This document shows positions 9,856-20,030 of a DNA stretch of 64,000 nt, in pieces; position 1 is the stretch's first letter, and every line of letters starts with the position of its first letter. The position numbers and the translations under genes are program-made. Origin of the DNA: Ctenosaura bakeri. Taxonomy: Eukaryota > Chordata > Lepidosauria > Squamata > Iguanidae. The notes beneath the pieces are model-generated. The model was not told the DNA's origin. It was given only the letters and a program-made list of their open reading frames with translations, and did no database searches. Location of the stretch: assembly GCA_948474755.1 (NCBI GenBank), contig CAOLHI010001014.1:1-64000 (forward strand). The letters run 5' to 3'.

Positions 9856-11500
9856 TCAGGTTTCCTCCAGCATTATTCTGAAAATAAAAAGAAATTATTT
9901 TGGGGAACTCAAATCAACTTTGGACTGAGTGTGTAAACATGCCCCTTCTACACATATCATCAGCTCCCAAATTTGATATGAGATTATATTGAATGGTTTG
10001 AGTAACCTAGTATGTGTTTTTATATGAGAGTAAGTTGATTGAATTCAAAGACAAAGAATTCTTCCCAGATTTTCACCAGCAGCTGAATGAATAGCAAGGT
10101 TTAAAAAAAAAAATGAATGGAACCAAGGTGTTATGACCTCAGTGTTTATATGTTTAAAAGAGACATCTATAGTCATTTGACCTATTGCCTTATCCTCCTT
10201 TGATATTGTCCTTTACCAAACAGATGGTGCAATATTTACTAGTTGAAGAAACAGTCTAATATAATAACCACGTCTGGAACTAATCTTTAGCACCCTAAAC
10301 CAATAGATCACCCAGGTTTTCTGACAAAGTCTCTCACACAAATGCATGCAAATAATCCAAAATCCTTCTGGTTTTCTCAATGTGTACTTGGCAGGCCAGT
10401 GAGGTCCCCCTGCCCACAGTACAGACAAAATTCCTTTTTGTTTCAGAAAGAGTTGCTTCCATCTTCTTCATACTTGAGTTTGTGATCTCCCTTAATTAAA
10501 GAAAAAGAAGGCTTAAAAATTTAGAAATGGAATGATCATGCATTCATTTTAATAAATCCTCCTCCATCTAAAGCAGGCAGGGGGAAGTTAAACCCATAGC
10601 AACATGCAACGTCCAAACTTTTGAGGGTTCTAATCTCCCCTCCAAGAGAACAGGTACACCCTCATGCTTAGATAATTCGGTTAGCATTCCAATATGTCCT
10701 CAGGAGTGTCAAATTTGCCTAAAAGATCCCTAGAACCCTGGTAATGGGCCTGATGAACCAGGAAGTTTCAAGGATAAGTGACATCTGGTTGCAATGTCAG
10801 CATATTTTCATCTGAAAACATGGTGGTGCGGCCTGCCTCCATCACGGTTGCCCATCCACATGTAAAACAAAAGTAGCAAACTTATTTATTGACCCATTTA
10901 TATTTTGCCTTTAGATCTAAAGGCTGCAGATGTAGAAAAGAGCTTGGCAGATGTCTTGGACTTCAGTTCGCAAAATCTTCTAGCCACCATGGCCACTGTG
11001 ATTCTAGCACTTAAAAACAGTACCAGTTCTACCATTAGGCAAAGTAAGATAGCCACTTTGGGCTGTAGATTTGAAATGTCATGAAAGGTGTGTGTGTTAC
11101 TTCAAATGATGGACAGTGTGGGATTCTGTGCCTCATATGCCAAGATAACTTGGCTGCTTTTAGTCACTATACATATTGAGTGAATAGGGGGCACCACTTA
11201 TGCCTCAGATGCTACACACCAGCAAAATCTTTGGGCTACTCCCTATATGTGGAAGCATTTACCATCTGGGTTTTCTTGTTCTTCTTTAAACCAAAAAAAG
11301 ATATATTTTTTTCTCTAGAAGGTGAATACAATATGGATGCTGGTGCCTGTTTATCTTTGGCTTACACAAGCTATAGTCCTAGGTTTGCCTACCTTGGACT
11401 TAATCCCATGATTGGACTTTATATTTGAGAAAAATGCAAACTGAACTGAATCTCTCAAGTACTGTACCAAACAACAAAATCTGGCTTGGAGTGATGGGGG
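9856..11500. other. no gene; small decayed palindromic repeat near 10945-11010
   Basis: About 1.6 kb with short open frames only (80 codons or fewer). Around 10955-11010, 'ttggacttcagttcgcaaaa' followed by 'tctagccaccatggccactg' resembles half of a widespread reptile palindrome (ggactacaactcccagaatc type). No other feature is supported. Confidence 0.45.
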
Positions 11501-12418
11501 GTACTGTTACTGCTATGGCTGGGCCGCACTTAAGGTGACATAGATATCATTTTGATATCAATAATTTGGCTTTCTTCCACCACCCCTCTCCACGTGTTTG
11601 TGAGGCCCCTGGACAAGCACAGAACTAGGCTCGGCCACTAAACGCTGCAATATCACAACACAAGACAGGCAGGCCAGAAATAGCCAGATCGCCACTTTAG
11701 GGGACCTCTCTGCAAACACCCTCATTATGTATGCATGCTACTTACAAAGAACTCCCTGCCCCGAGCAGGCAACTTGGCAAGCTGAATACTCAACTGTCAA
11801 GCATCACGCATCTGCATACTGGCTACTCCATTGTCAATTCGGACCTAACTCAATCATGCTAAATTCTGACTTTTCCAAAGCATTGTCTCATGCCTGAAAC
11901 TCATTGTTTTCCTCAAGTACGGAATAGCTTGTGGTTACATTTCTCCCTATAAAACCCCCCGATTCCGAGACGATCCTCGGATCGCTCCTGAATTCCATCC
12001 TGTCTTGCCGCCGCTCTGCTTGGCGAGCCTTCCCCTCAGTCATATTGGCTGAGACTGCGCAACTTCGGACCTTCGCAGTGATCTATCCAGGCTTCAGGAC
12101 AGGTGTCGTATCACCCAATTCAACAATCCCTCTCAAAAATCCCTCTATACCTCTCCAACCTTTATTTTCTTTAGTTATCTGAGTGTGTGTGTTGCATACA
12201 CTGTTTGTCTGTATTTAATAAAAATCTCAATTATTCTTATAACTTGGTGTGCTCCTTGGCTTGGCTTGACCCCGTAGACTTTGGGTAAAAGATTCCGCTG
12301 CCTTGCCCTGCCTCTCACATTGCTAGCTTGTGCTCTTAGCTAATTTCCCCAAACTTAGTTAATTGAGAGCACATATAGGTGTCCCTCCCGGGACCCCCAG
12401 TAAACAGGGCAACAGTAC
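11501..12418 (+). mobile_element. solo LTR, family A, with 4-bp target duplication GTAC
   Basis: GTAC (11501-11504), LTR 11505-12414 (910 bp, TGTTACTGCTATGG to CAGGGCAACA), GTAC (12415-12418). TATAAAA at 11948-11954 and AATAAA at 12217-12222 place U3, R and U5. The LTR aligns along its whole length, in the opposite orientation, with the 5' LTRs at 22631-23547 and 28033-28929. TG..CA ends and a 4-bp duplication indicate integrase-mediated insertion, and recombination removed the interior. Open frames across it are chance. Confidence 0.9.
11948..11954 (+). promoter_or_regulatory. LTR TATA box
   Basis: TATAAAA in the solo LTR, 264 bp before the AATAAA signal. The equivalent minus-strand TATAAAA is present in the LTR at 28491-28497. 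In the LTR at 22631-23547 the same spot is degenerate. Confidence 0.7.
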
Positions 12419-13649
12419 CACTAAGCTGCTGTCTTCTAGAAGTCAAAACTCAACAGTTACAGGTGGACTACACTTTCCAGAATCCCTCAGTCAGCAAAGT
12501 CAGAGAGATTTTGGGATTTTGCTGTGTGCTCCTAAAATCTGTTGCTATGAAGTGTTTTCTCCAACTGGTCTTAATATTCTGAAACTTTTTCCACCTAGAA
12601 CATGGCAAAAATAATCAAAGCTGTGCTTCCAAAGTGTGATCATGATCTATGTCATATTTCTTGCTCTTGACACCACTGACTCCTTCTTTCAAGTGCTGTT
12701 GGGTCCTACTGAATTCAGTATAAAGATATAGTTGTGTGACTAATAAAAATTGCATTGATTACAGGGAGAATAAAAGGTGATCTTATTTAGTATGGATTCT
12801 ACCCTGTAGTGTTACAAGAAGCTGGAAAGATTTTAGAAATTTTAGGGTTCTTTTAAAAATCCCTTACAACTCATGAAGCCAAACACACATCAGAGCTTGG
12901 AATACTTCCCTTTTTGGCCTATAACACCCAAAATCATCCAGTCACCAAGCGCTGGCCAGTAGATTCTGATGTTGCCATACCCTACCACCCCTCCTACAAC
13001 AAATGCAATTTTCATAAATCGGACTTATTAATGACTGGAGAACACAATCAAGGTCACATTGACCAGAAGATGTTTTCAGGGACATGCTGGCAGGAGATGT
13101 GTTTGGGGTCATACCAGTTCACATAGGATTATGTGGAAAACCTGGTGCTAGTGGGTTTGTGTCTATTCCTTCACTGCTTTAGGCTCTTGGCATTTTTGAA
13201 TACAATGAAAAATGAACTGTCCAGACTGATGAACATTCAGAGACCATCCCACATTCTTTCCTTATGGAGAGCTTCTGTATACACTCTACCTGACTGAACA
13301 TTAAGAGATTGTCACAAGTCCCATCAATGTCTTGTCACTCCAGAGTTAATGAATCAGCCCATTCCAGACCCCTTCTGTCAATCCCATGAGAAAGCCATTA
13401 TGCCTTTGTCAAGGTACTCCTTCAGGATGTGAAATAGGGTATGAAAAACTAGCTTCAACTCCAACCAACTGTAGCACTTCTACGTAGTGCCCCAGACTAG
13501 CCAACACTCTCCAACGTCTGGAGCTTCCATTTCCTTCATGACCATGTTACCGCAGCTGTACATGTAATTTTGTTAATATTTGGTTAAATCTATTAATCTT
13601 TAAAAATTCGTACATGAGACATTAATCTTAAAGTTCAATTGCCAATGCT
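12419..13649. other. no gene or repeat recognised
   Basis: Short open frames of up to 83 codons, no domain resemblance and no repeat that I can name. Confidence 0.5.
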
Positions 13650-14570
13650 GAGAAGCTGGAAATGTGTGACCAAGATGGTACAAGATCTAGAAACCAAGCC
13701 CTTTGAGGAATGATTGACGGGAGATGGGCATATTTAGCCTGGAGAAGAGATAACTGAAAGGTGATTCAACAGCAGTCTTTAAATATCTGAACAGCGGTCA
13801 CGTAGAAGAGGAAGTGGGCTTTGTTTCTGCTGTCCCTAATGCAAAGCAATGACCAAAGCAATGGATTGAAATTACAAGACTAATTATAGTCGGCCATCCA
13901 CATTTGCTAGTTTGACTTACATGGATTTGATTATTTGAAAGTTTCTCCAACCCCTGCCCCCCACCTCAGGCACTTCCTTTCTGGAGGAACCTTCCTTCTC
14001 AGCAACTCCAATCAGACCATACAGCCCTTTAAAAACCTGCCTCTGGTCCTTCTGCTCTTCTAATACCAGCAGCTGCATGGCTAGCTAAGGACAGCTTGCA
14101 GCCTGATTTCTTAGCACCACAAATGTACTCCCAATGCCCACAAGCACCCCCAAGGAAGGAGATGGGCAAAAGCAAGGAAGTATAGGGCCAGCATGCTGAC
14201 TTACCCCTTTCCCTCTCCTTTCCCTGACCTTGTTTGGATCCTGGGTGTCTCCTCTCCCCATCATGCCTTGGCCCCCTTCACACTCACACACACACACTTG
14301 ATATTTGCTATTTTTCCTTTTTTGTGGAGTTCCTGAGCCCCTATCCCTACTGAATGTGGAGGGTTGACTGTAAACATTAGAAACAACATCCTGATTGTAA
14401 GAGTTGTTTGGCAGTGGTATATAAACTATTTCGGAAGTTGGTGAAATCTTCTTCATTGGGCGTTTTTAGACAGAAGTTATATGATCACATCTCAGGGGCA
14501 CTTTAGCAGTGGATTCCTGCATTGCCGAAGGGTTGGACGAGATGGCCATTGGCATCTCTTCCAAATTTCT
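13650..14570 (+). mobile_element. CR1-like LINE 3' fragment split by a Tigger-like MITE
   Basis: 13650-13884 contains decayed CR1 3' coding DNA ('gggcatatttagcctggaga', 'ttaaatatctgaacagcggt', 'caatggattgaaattacaag'). After the MITE the same LINE resumes at 14373 with 'aacattagaaacaacatcct', 'ttgtttggcagtggtatata', 'gcattgccgaagggttggac' and 'gagatggcc'. The order and spacing match the CR1 copy at 8440-8860. The LINE is much more diverged here, and every frame is broken. Confidence 0.8.
13885..14372 (+). mobile_element. Tigger/mariner-like MITE with TA duplication
   Basis: Element 13887-14370 begins TAGTCGGCCATCCACATTTG and ends ATGTGGAGGGTTGACTG, with TA on both sides (13885-13886 and 14371-14372). 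The ends match those at 45858-46332 and 55761-56232, whose best form is CAGTTGGCCCTCCACATT. TA duplication and CAGT..ACTG ends fit the Tc1/mariner (pogo/Tigger) type. It is non-coding; the 123-codon antisense frame has no domain. Confidence 0.8.
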
Positions 14571-15151
14571 GCCTTTATGTTTGTGTCTGCAGTATTTACC
14601 ATCAATGTGTACTTTCACAACCACTTTTTGTACGATTTTAAAGATATCGCGTGGCCACAATTATTGCAATTGTAAATCTCTTCACAGAAAAAAAAAATCT
14701 TCCTTGGCAAAAAGCTTAATTCTTGCCAGTCATTTATTATCCATTAGTAATGGGTGTGAAGTACCCATTACAATGGTAATTATAACAGGTAGTGTATTGA
14801 AAAACTAATATTTGTTTTTGTTTGCAATATTTTTAAGGTGTCGTTTCCCCTTTCTCTATGTAAAGACAGTCATCTCCACTTGAGGGCACCAATTCACATC
14901 CTATCACTTGATTTAATTGCATCATCTTGCCACAAACATAGACTCCTATCTCTGTTTGAATTCCATTTTTATGCCAGGTCACTGGATAAAAGACCCATCT
15001 TGTCAACAACAGCAACAAATTTTAAAATAATGACTTCCATAATAGATGGAAGTTAATACTCAACAGACCTTTGTGGATATTCTGCAAAATCCTATGTGAC
15101 CAACAACTGTGTGAAATAGTTATCTGCTTTGGTTAGCTGCACCAATGACAT
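14571..15151. other. no gene or repeat recognised
   Basis: AT-rich, with open frames of up to 99 codons and no recognisable family. Confidence 0.5.
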
Positions 15152-15340
15152 CATAGGCCATTTCCACACTACACAGTTATAGTGCCATTATTCCACTTTC
15201 AACATACTATGGAATCCTGGGGTTTGCGGTTTAGTGAGGGGCATTTAAAGGGCTTCAGTAAACGGCAAACCTCATAATTCCACAGGATGTTGAAATTGGA
15301 ATAATAGCAATATAACAGTGTAGTGCAGAAATGGCCATAG
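15152..15340 (+). mobile_element. palindromic MITE with perfect 5-bp duplication CATAG
   Basis: CATAG (15152-15156), element 15157-15335 (179 bp), CATAG (15336-15340). The element begins GCCATTTCCACACTACAC and ends GTGTAGTGCAGAAATGGC, and nearly its whole length folds back on itself. The intact flanks make this one of the two best copies for defining ends and target preference. Confidence 0.92.
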
Positions 15341-15859
15341 ACTTTAAGTGGCTATTTAATGTGTTTATACACCTTGGCTAGTGGACCAATGAACTTTCAC
15401 CTTTAACAATATGAGAGACTATAAAATAGAAAACATATTGAGGGGTAGCCATGCAGCAAAATTTAACAAAATCCCAAATCCACAAAACAGCACTACCTTT
15501 ATTGGGCCAACAAAAAAAGCTCAAAATACACCATGCAAGCTTTCAAAGCTACACTAGCTTCTTCATCAAGCAAATGTGTTAATCATATGGTACAAGTAAA
15601 ATAACAATGTTAGAGTCACAAGACTACATTTGGTCTCAAGATGTTACTTCTGTTGTCAGTTAGTTAATTTAGTTTGTTTGTTTAAATCTTGTAAAGATAC
15701 CCCTGATGGTAGGACCAGATCAATGGATTCAAATTACAAGACTAACTTTTTTGTCTTAAGATGTTGCTTCTATTATCAGTTAAGATGCTCTTGAGGGATA
15801 TCAATGAAGGCAGAGACCACACCCCCTTCCTTTGGCAATTTTTAAATAAGAAAAAAAAA
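15341..15859. other. no gene; probable old repeat at 15470-15590
   Basis: 15485-15590 ('ctacctttattgggccaac', 'gcaagctttcaaagctacac', 'gcttcttcatcaag') resembles a widespread vertebrate repeat seen as 'tttattgg..caagctttcg..cttcttcatcag', which I cannot assign to a class with confidence. Confidence 0.35.
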
Positions 15860-16040
15860 ACCAATGTGGTGTAGGGGTTTAAATGTTGGACAAGGATTTT
15901 GAAGGACCAGCGTTTGAATCTCCATTTAACCATGGAAACCCACTTTGGTCAAGTCATACTCTCTTACTCTGAGGCTATTTCCACACTAGAAATGGCCTTA
16001 GAGAAAAGCAACAGCAAACAATATCCTCATCCCCCGCCCA
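15860..16040 (+). repeat. tRNA-derived SINE carrying a 23-bp DNA micro-element
   Basis: The head 'ccaatgtggtgtaggggttt' has a pol III box-A-like sequence, and 'gcgtttgaatctcc' is box-B-like. 'ccatggaaacccactttggt' and 'caagtcatactctcttactc' follow, as in the common squamate tRNA-SINE (the minus-strand copy at 47045-47290 shares this part). The normal run 'tctgag' to 'agagaaaagcaacagcaaac' is interrupted at 15974-15996 by a short TIR-only insert. Confidence 0.7.
15969..16001 (+). mobile_element. 23-bp TIR-only micro-element flanked by CTGAG/CTTAG
   Basis: 15974-15996 consists of GCTATTTCCACAC joined directly to TAGAAATGGC, i.e. the left and right ends of the palindromic MITE family with the interior gone. 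It is flanked by ctgag (15969-15973) and cttag (15997-16001), a 4/5 match of the family's C..RG duplication. It sits in the SINE, which otherwise continues normally. It may be a miniature derivative or an incomplete excision product. Confidence 0.7.
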
Positions 16041-16564
16041 TAGCTACATCCATGGCCAAAGTGAATGATAGGCAAGGACCCCTTTCTTTCCTGCTTTCAT
16101 CATTTGCTCACAGTCTCTCCCCATTTTTCTTCTCTCTCTCTGTTTCTCACTCACACACATAACTGACTGCCAAACCACTGCTGGATAAGAGATAGTCCAG
16201 CAACTGGATGACTTCCACGTAACCTATAACAGCTGCAGGACAGAGTAAATTTGGCAAAAAAGATCCTGCAGTTGCTTCTGCACACACAATTCTGTCAATT
16301 CACATAAAAACACATCAACCTTCACACATCCACAATCATTGACTGTAGTCTCTTTCCCCAAACCATTCTGCCTGCCACCCTCTGGAATACGTGAGTTTCT
16401 GTTTCCATTACTTTGCTTTATTGCACCTTACTAAGAAAAAAAAAGCTCGTCTTTTTTTCTCATGTAAGTGGCAGCTTGATTAATGGTCCCATGGGGGTGT
16501 TCAAAACTCATATTGAGACAGGATGAATTGCATGTTACCACCATGTATGTTCAGTGATAACATA
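16041..16564. other. no gene or repeat recognised
   Basis: Pyrimidine-rich in part (16115-16160), with no coding signal. Confidence 0.5.
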
Positions 16565-16568
16565 CTAT

Positions 16569-16714
16569 TGTTACCCTGTTTACTGGGGGTCCCGGGAGGG
16601 ACACCTATATGCGCTCTCAATTAACTTAGTTTGGGGAGATTAGCTAGAGCACAAGTTAGCATATCAAAATGATATCTTTATGCTATCTCCAAGGAGGCCT
16701 AACCTGCAGTAACA
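16569..16714 (-). repeat. 3' LTR of the provirus, internally deleted
   Basis: 146 bp: begins (plus strand) tgttaccctgtttactgggg and ends aacctgcagtaaca. The first 93 bp match the U5 end of the 5' LTR with about eight to nine differences. The last 53 bp match its U3 start without a difference that I can see. About 770 bp of the LTR centre, including promoter and poly(A) signal, are missing. Because reverse transcription makes both LTRs alike, the loss came after integration. Confidence 0.9.
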
Positions 16715-16730
16715 ATCCCCCCCCCTGAAA
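16715..16730 (-). promoter_or_regulatory. polypurine tract
   Basis: On the minus strand the sequence directly before the 3' LTR is CAGGGGGGGGGAT, the usual place and composition for the plus-strand primer of retroviral DNA synthesis. Confidence 0.8.
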
Positions 16731-17805
16731 ATGGGCGATTTGGGACAATATCGTACATTTTCCAATTGACCGTTTTAAAGCAATTTTAGTGCCGAATACG
16801 GTTCTACAGGCTCGGTGGTCATATCACTCCATGGGCTAAGGGGAATCTTGCAGAGAGCAAAAAGGTTTCTATCTTATAAAAACATTCCTATCTAAAATCC
16901 TAACCCTAAACACATTCACACAACAATAAACAACAGCAATAAACGATGAGCGATAACCAATGAAAGAACCCTCCCACCAATGGAGAAAGGCAATATAACA
17001 ATGCAAAATGAACCAATCAATGAAATACTGTAAATCCAATGCAGGGTCTGGCAATGAAGGCAATCCAAGGAGCAGTCAGTTCAATGGTGATAATGGAATG
17101 AGAGTTCATAGTCCAGGGGAGGTGAGGTGCAAGCAAAGGTCTCTGCACCCCCCCCCCGCCACCGGAAACAGGAAAAGTCTTGGAGCTGGAGCAAATGAGC
17201 AAAACATGAGTCCATCCAGGTGGCGGAGCTGGAACAGCAACAAAATGTCCAAGTTGGAGCAGCGTAGCTGCCTTGCTGCAAGGTCAGGAAAAGTGAGTCT
17301 TTGCAGGATTTGGAGCATGGAACAGTCCATTGGGTTTCTCGGGTGAGCAAACTGTAGCAGGATGGCAAAAGGTCCGTTTTTACATTCAGGAGGCTGCATG
17401 GTCACCTCCCTTTACGGTCTCAGGTGTCGTCGAGGATGCAGGACTCTCCAAGTACCAGCCATCAGATGGAGCGGCAACTTTCTTCGTCACACACACACAC
17501 ACCCCACAGCACCCGGGGGTGGTGGTCAGGTCCGGAGGTCATCCCGGTTTTCTGGAGCCGTCGACCTGTAGCTATTTTGCAGTAGACTGACATTGTTAGT
17601 CGCCAATGTATATAATAAATGCAAATTACTGGCTCAAAGCCTAATGGGAGGTCCTGAAATTTGGTTCTGCTGTGAAACTCTGAGGTAGACCCAAGGATGG
17701 GTCGCCTTCAGATAGGCTTTTTGAAACCAATCAGGACAATCAAAACAAAACACCACACTAACATTAAACGTATTTACAAACACTACAATATACATCTCGG
17801 AGCTT
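16731..17805 (-). other. provirus 3' region between env and polypurine tract
   Basis: About 1 kb inside the provirus without a recognised gene. Open frames on both strands reach 112 codons but show no domain. It includes a short (AC)n run at 17487-17504 and a C9 run at 17149-17157. It may include the env cytoplasmic end (minus-strand frame 17861-17634) and accessory or untranslated sequence. Confidence 0.5.
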
Positions 17806-19798
17806 TCAATAAAACCGGCCAGCTTGAAGCTGGAAAATTTGTTTCTTGATCCACGGTGCATGGCTAAATAAGCATAAGGTGAGTATGACCTTAAATGTGA
17901 CTAAAATAATCAAAGGGTGCAGTGCGAAGTGAGTGATTGCCTGTCCTGTGGATGACCAGGTGAAGGTGTTTAGCAGTTGTTTCCAATTCTTCTGATGTTT
18001 TAACAATCACCTTGGCTGAGTGGTTAACTGACAAATCAATCTGGTGGAGGGAGTGCGAAACTTCCTTTACTTTGTCCGCTAGGATGGTGAGATTCCTTAG
18101 CCATAAAGACATGGGGATCTCGTCGTTAAGGTGGAATCTGACTATTTCGGACTCCGTGGGCACGTATTCTGTTCCTAGAATATAATCTCGTATCTCCCGT
18201 CAGAGATAGAAGTCTTTACCAAAGCAGTCTTGTATGTGCTGATTGCAAAAGCATGGGTTGCTGGCGGTGCAGTTGATCCTTACAGTTGCACCACTAGGCA
18301 GCATTGTCACATTTGCACATGGGGTTCTTAAGCAAAAGCACTCACTATTAATTTGGGCCATGACTGTATAATTGACTGGTATTAACACATAGTCAGAACT
18401 ATTGCTGTGGCTAAAACTGTCAATATTGTGAAAGCACTGTGCCCAATATTGATGAAATAAACAACCGGATAAATCATATGAGTGTGTACCATTGGACCAA
18501 TGGTACATCTGTTGGGGTAGCAGGGTGGCATTGGTGGCTATTCAGGGTAGTCCTAGGTGGGATAATGGATGCAAAATTACAGGATCCAGAATCCCCTCAT
18601 GCATGACATCTACCATGAGGGTTAGGCCCTTCCAGGTAGCATGCCGAATTTGTGCCAAAGTGGCAGGGTGTTCCAAAGATTCCAGGTAGTGCTCTCTCAG
18701 CAGGCTCAGGATCTCAGGGTGCATTAATCCCATGAGCAGCAAAGGTGATCACGTTGTTCTGCAGTTGCGTGTACTGGATGACAACTGACAGATCGTGCAC
18801 CGTGTTCTTTAAGACACGAGGTCGGATACTATATCCCGCTCGACACCAACCCATTGTGGTGTCAATTGACTGATCAGATCCATGCCTCTCGCTAGGTTAG
18901 TTAAACCAGCAGTTGAGGATACTCCAATCTCCTTGGTTTTTGTGCTGATTACACCTAATTTGTTTGCCAGGACCTCATTGTCTATGGCATTAATAAATGC
19001 GCCGCTAGTCCCAATTCCTCCTAAAACAGTCCTGAGGACTTTTTGCTTAGGGTGAGTGTGTGGGTGGGAAAACGATAGCCATCGCTTTTCCCAGTGCTCC
19101 CACTGAGTCCAAGCTAATTTTAGATAAGGCTGGCAAGTCGGAAGTACTCTAGAAATGTTAACAACAGTGAAATGTAGTACCGTCGTTGTGACTAAGGGTT
19201 GGACATTCAAGTATGCAACCATTTCTATGTCCTTATGGACTACGGAGCTACCCACATACGTGGCAGGGTGCCTTTCAGAAGGAGGAGGGGTGTGAACGGA
19301 GGTGTCAGGGCACCACATCTTCCCACAGGAGAAATTACAGCCTGTCGGGGTTCGGGTTATGTTTTGACATGAGAACAGGAAGGTTTTCCATTCCCATGCC
19401 GGGAGGCAGTTTTCATAAGTGAAACTAATTACAAATAAAGACGCATTGTGGTGAGTGCTCCGGACCATTCTGACGGTCATGGAAGCAGAGGTGGTTGCCA
19501 TTTCTGTATAGAGTTTGGCATCGTTGCCTGCAATGGCCATCCTCAAACCTGAACTAAGCCTATTTCCAGGCCTTACCTGAATCTGGGTGAACAATTCAAA
19601 GGGATACCATTTTTGAAACCATGGCAACAGCTGAGATTTGCGTAGCAGGGCTTCTGCCTCTGGGTACGGATTCCAATAGCATATTGCCTGCAAATTGTAT
19701 TGCCAATCCAGGACAAGGTAAGTGGTATATTCTGGCGAGGCTCCAAAGATACATTCCACTAGTGAATACAACACCGCAATCCAAGTGAACGGTCCCAT
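17806..19798 (-). pseudogene. retroviral envelope gene, broken
   Basis: Start ATG at 19798 lies 9 nt after a good splice acceptor. The N-terminus (MGPFTWIAVLYSLVECIFGA) looks like a signal peptide. N-glycosylation sites include NAS, NIT, NFS and NIS in the first 330 codons and NGT, NSS, NYT, NVT and NCT later, as in a surface glycoprotein. Near residues 268-290 a Gly/Ala-rich stretch (VLGGIGTSGAFINAIDNEVL) looks like a class I fusion peptide, followed by a helical segment. A cysteine cluster around 18260-18220 contains C-X-C-X6-C without the second adjacent cysteine of the gammaretroviral CX6CC. A hydrophobic membrane-span candidate (PLIILVTFKVILTLCLF) lies near 17935-17885. Stops or frame shifts lie near 18810, 18748, 18542, 18200 and 17930. 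The subfamily was not recognised. Confidence 0.8.
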
Positions 19799-19807
19799 TC
19801 CGTCTCC

Positions 19808-19826
19808 CTGTAGGGAACACAGATAT
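19808..19826 (-). promoter_or_regulatory. probable env splice acceptor
   Basis: On the minus strand, TATCTGTGTTCCCTACAG ends at 19808, a pyrimidine-rich tract with a canonical AG. It lies immediately upstream of the env ATG (19798), as expected for a spliced subgenomic env mRNA. Confidence 0.65.
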
Positions 19827-20030
19827 GGGGTGCCATTACTACCGCATTTATTAACCTAAGGGGCTATTTACAGGAGAAGGGGGAACGAGAGGGGAGCCGG
19901 AGCAGCCGCCACTTCAAGGGGGCTGCCATCCCATGAAGGGAGGTAAAGCCCATCCATCTCTTGGCCGTGCTAACGAAAGGGCATCTCCATCTGGAGGTTT
20001 CCCTTTCCAGTCCTTGCTATGGGTCTCTTG

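Noticed and set aside
14085..14456. 123-codon minus-strand open frame
   Set aside because: It lies in the Tigger-like MITE and adjacent CR1, and it is not conserved in the other MITE copies.
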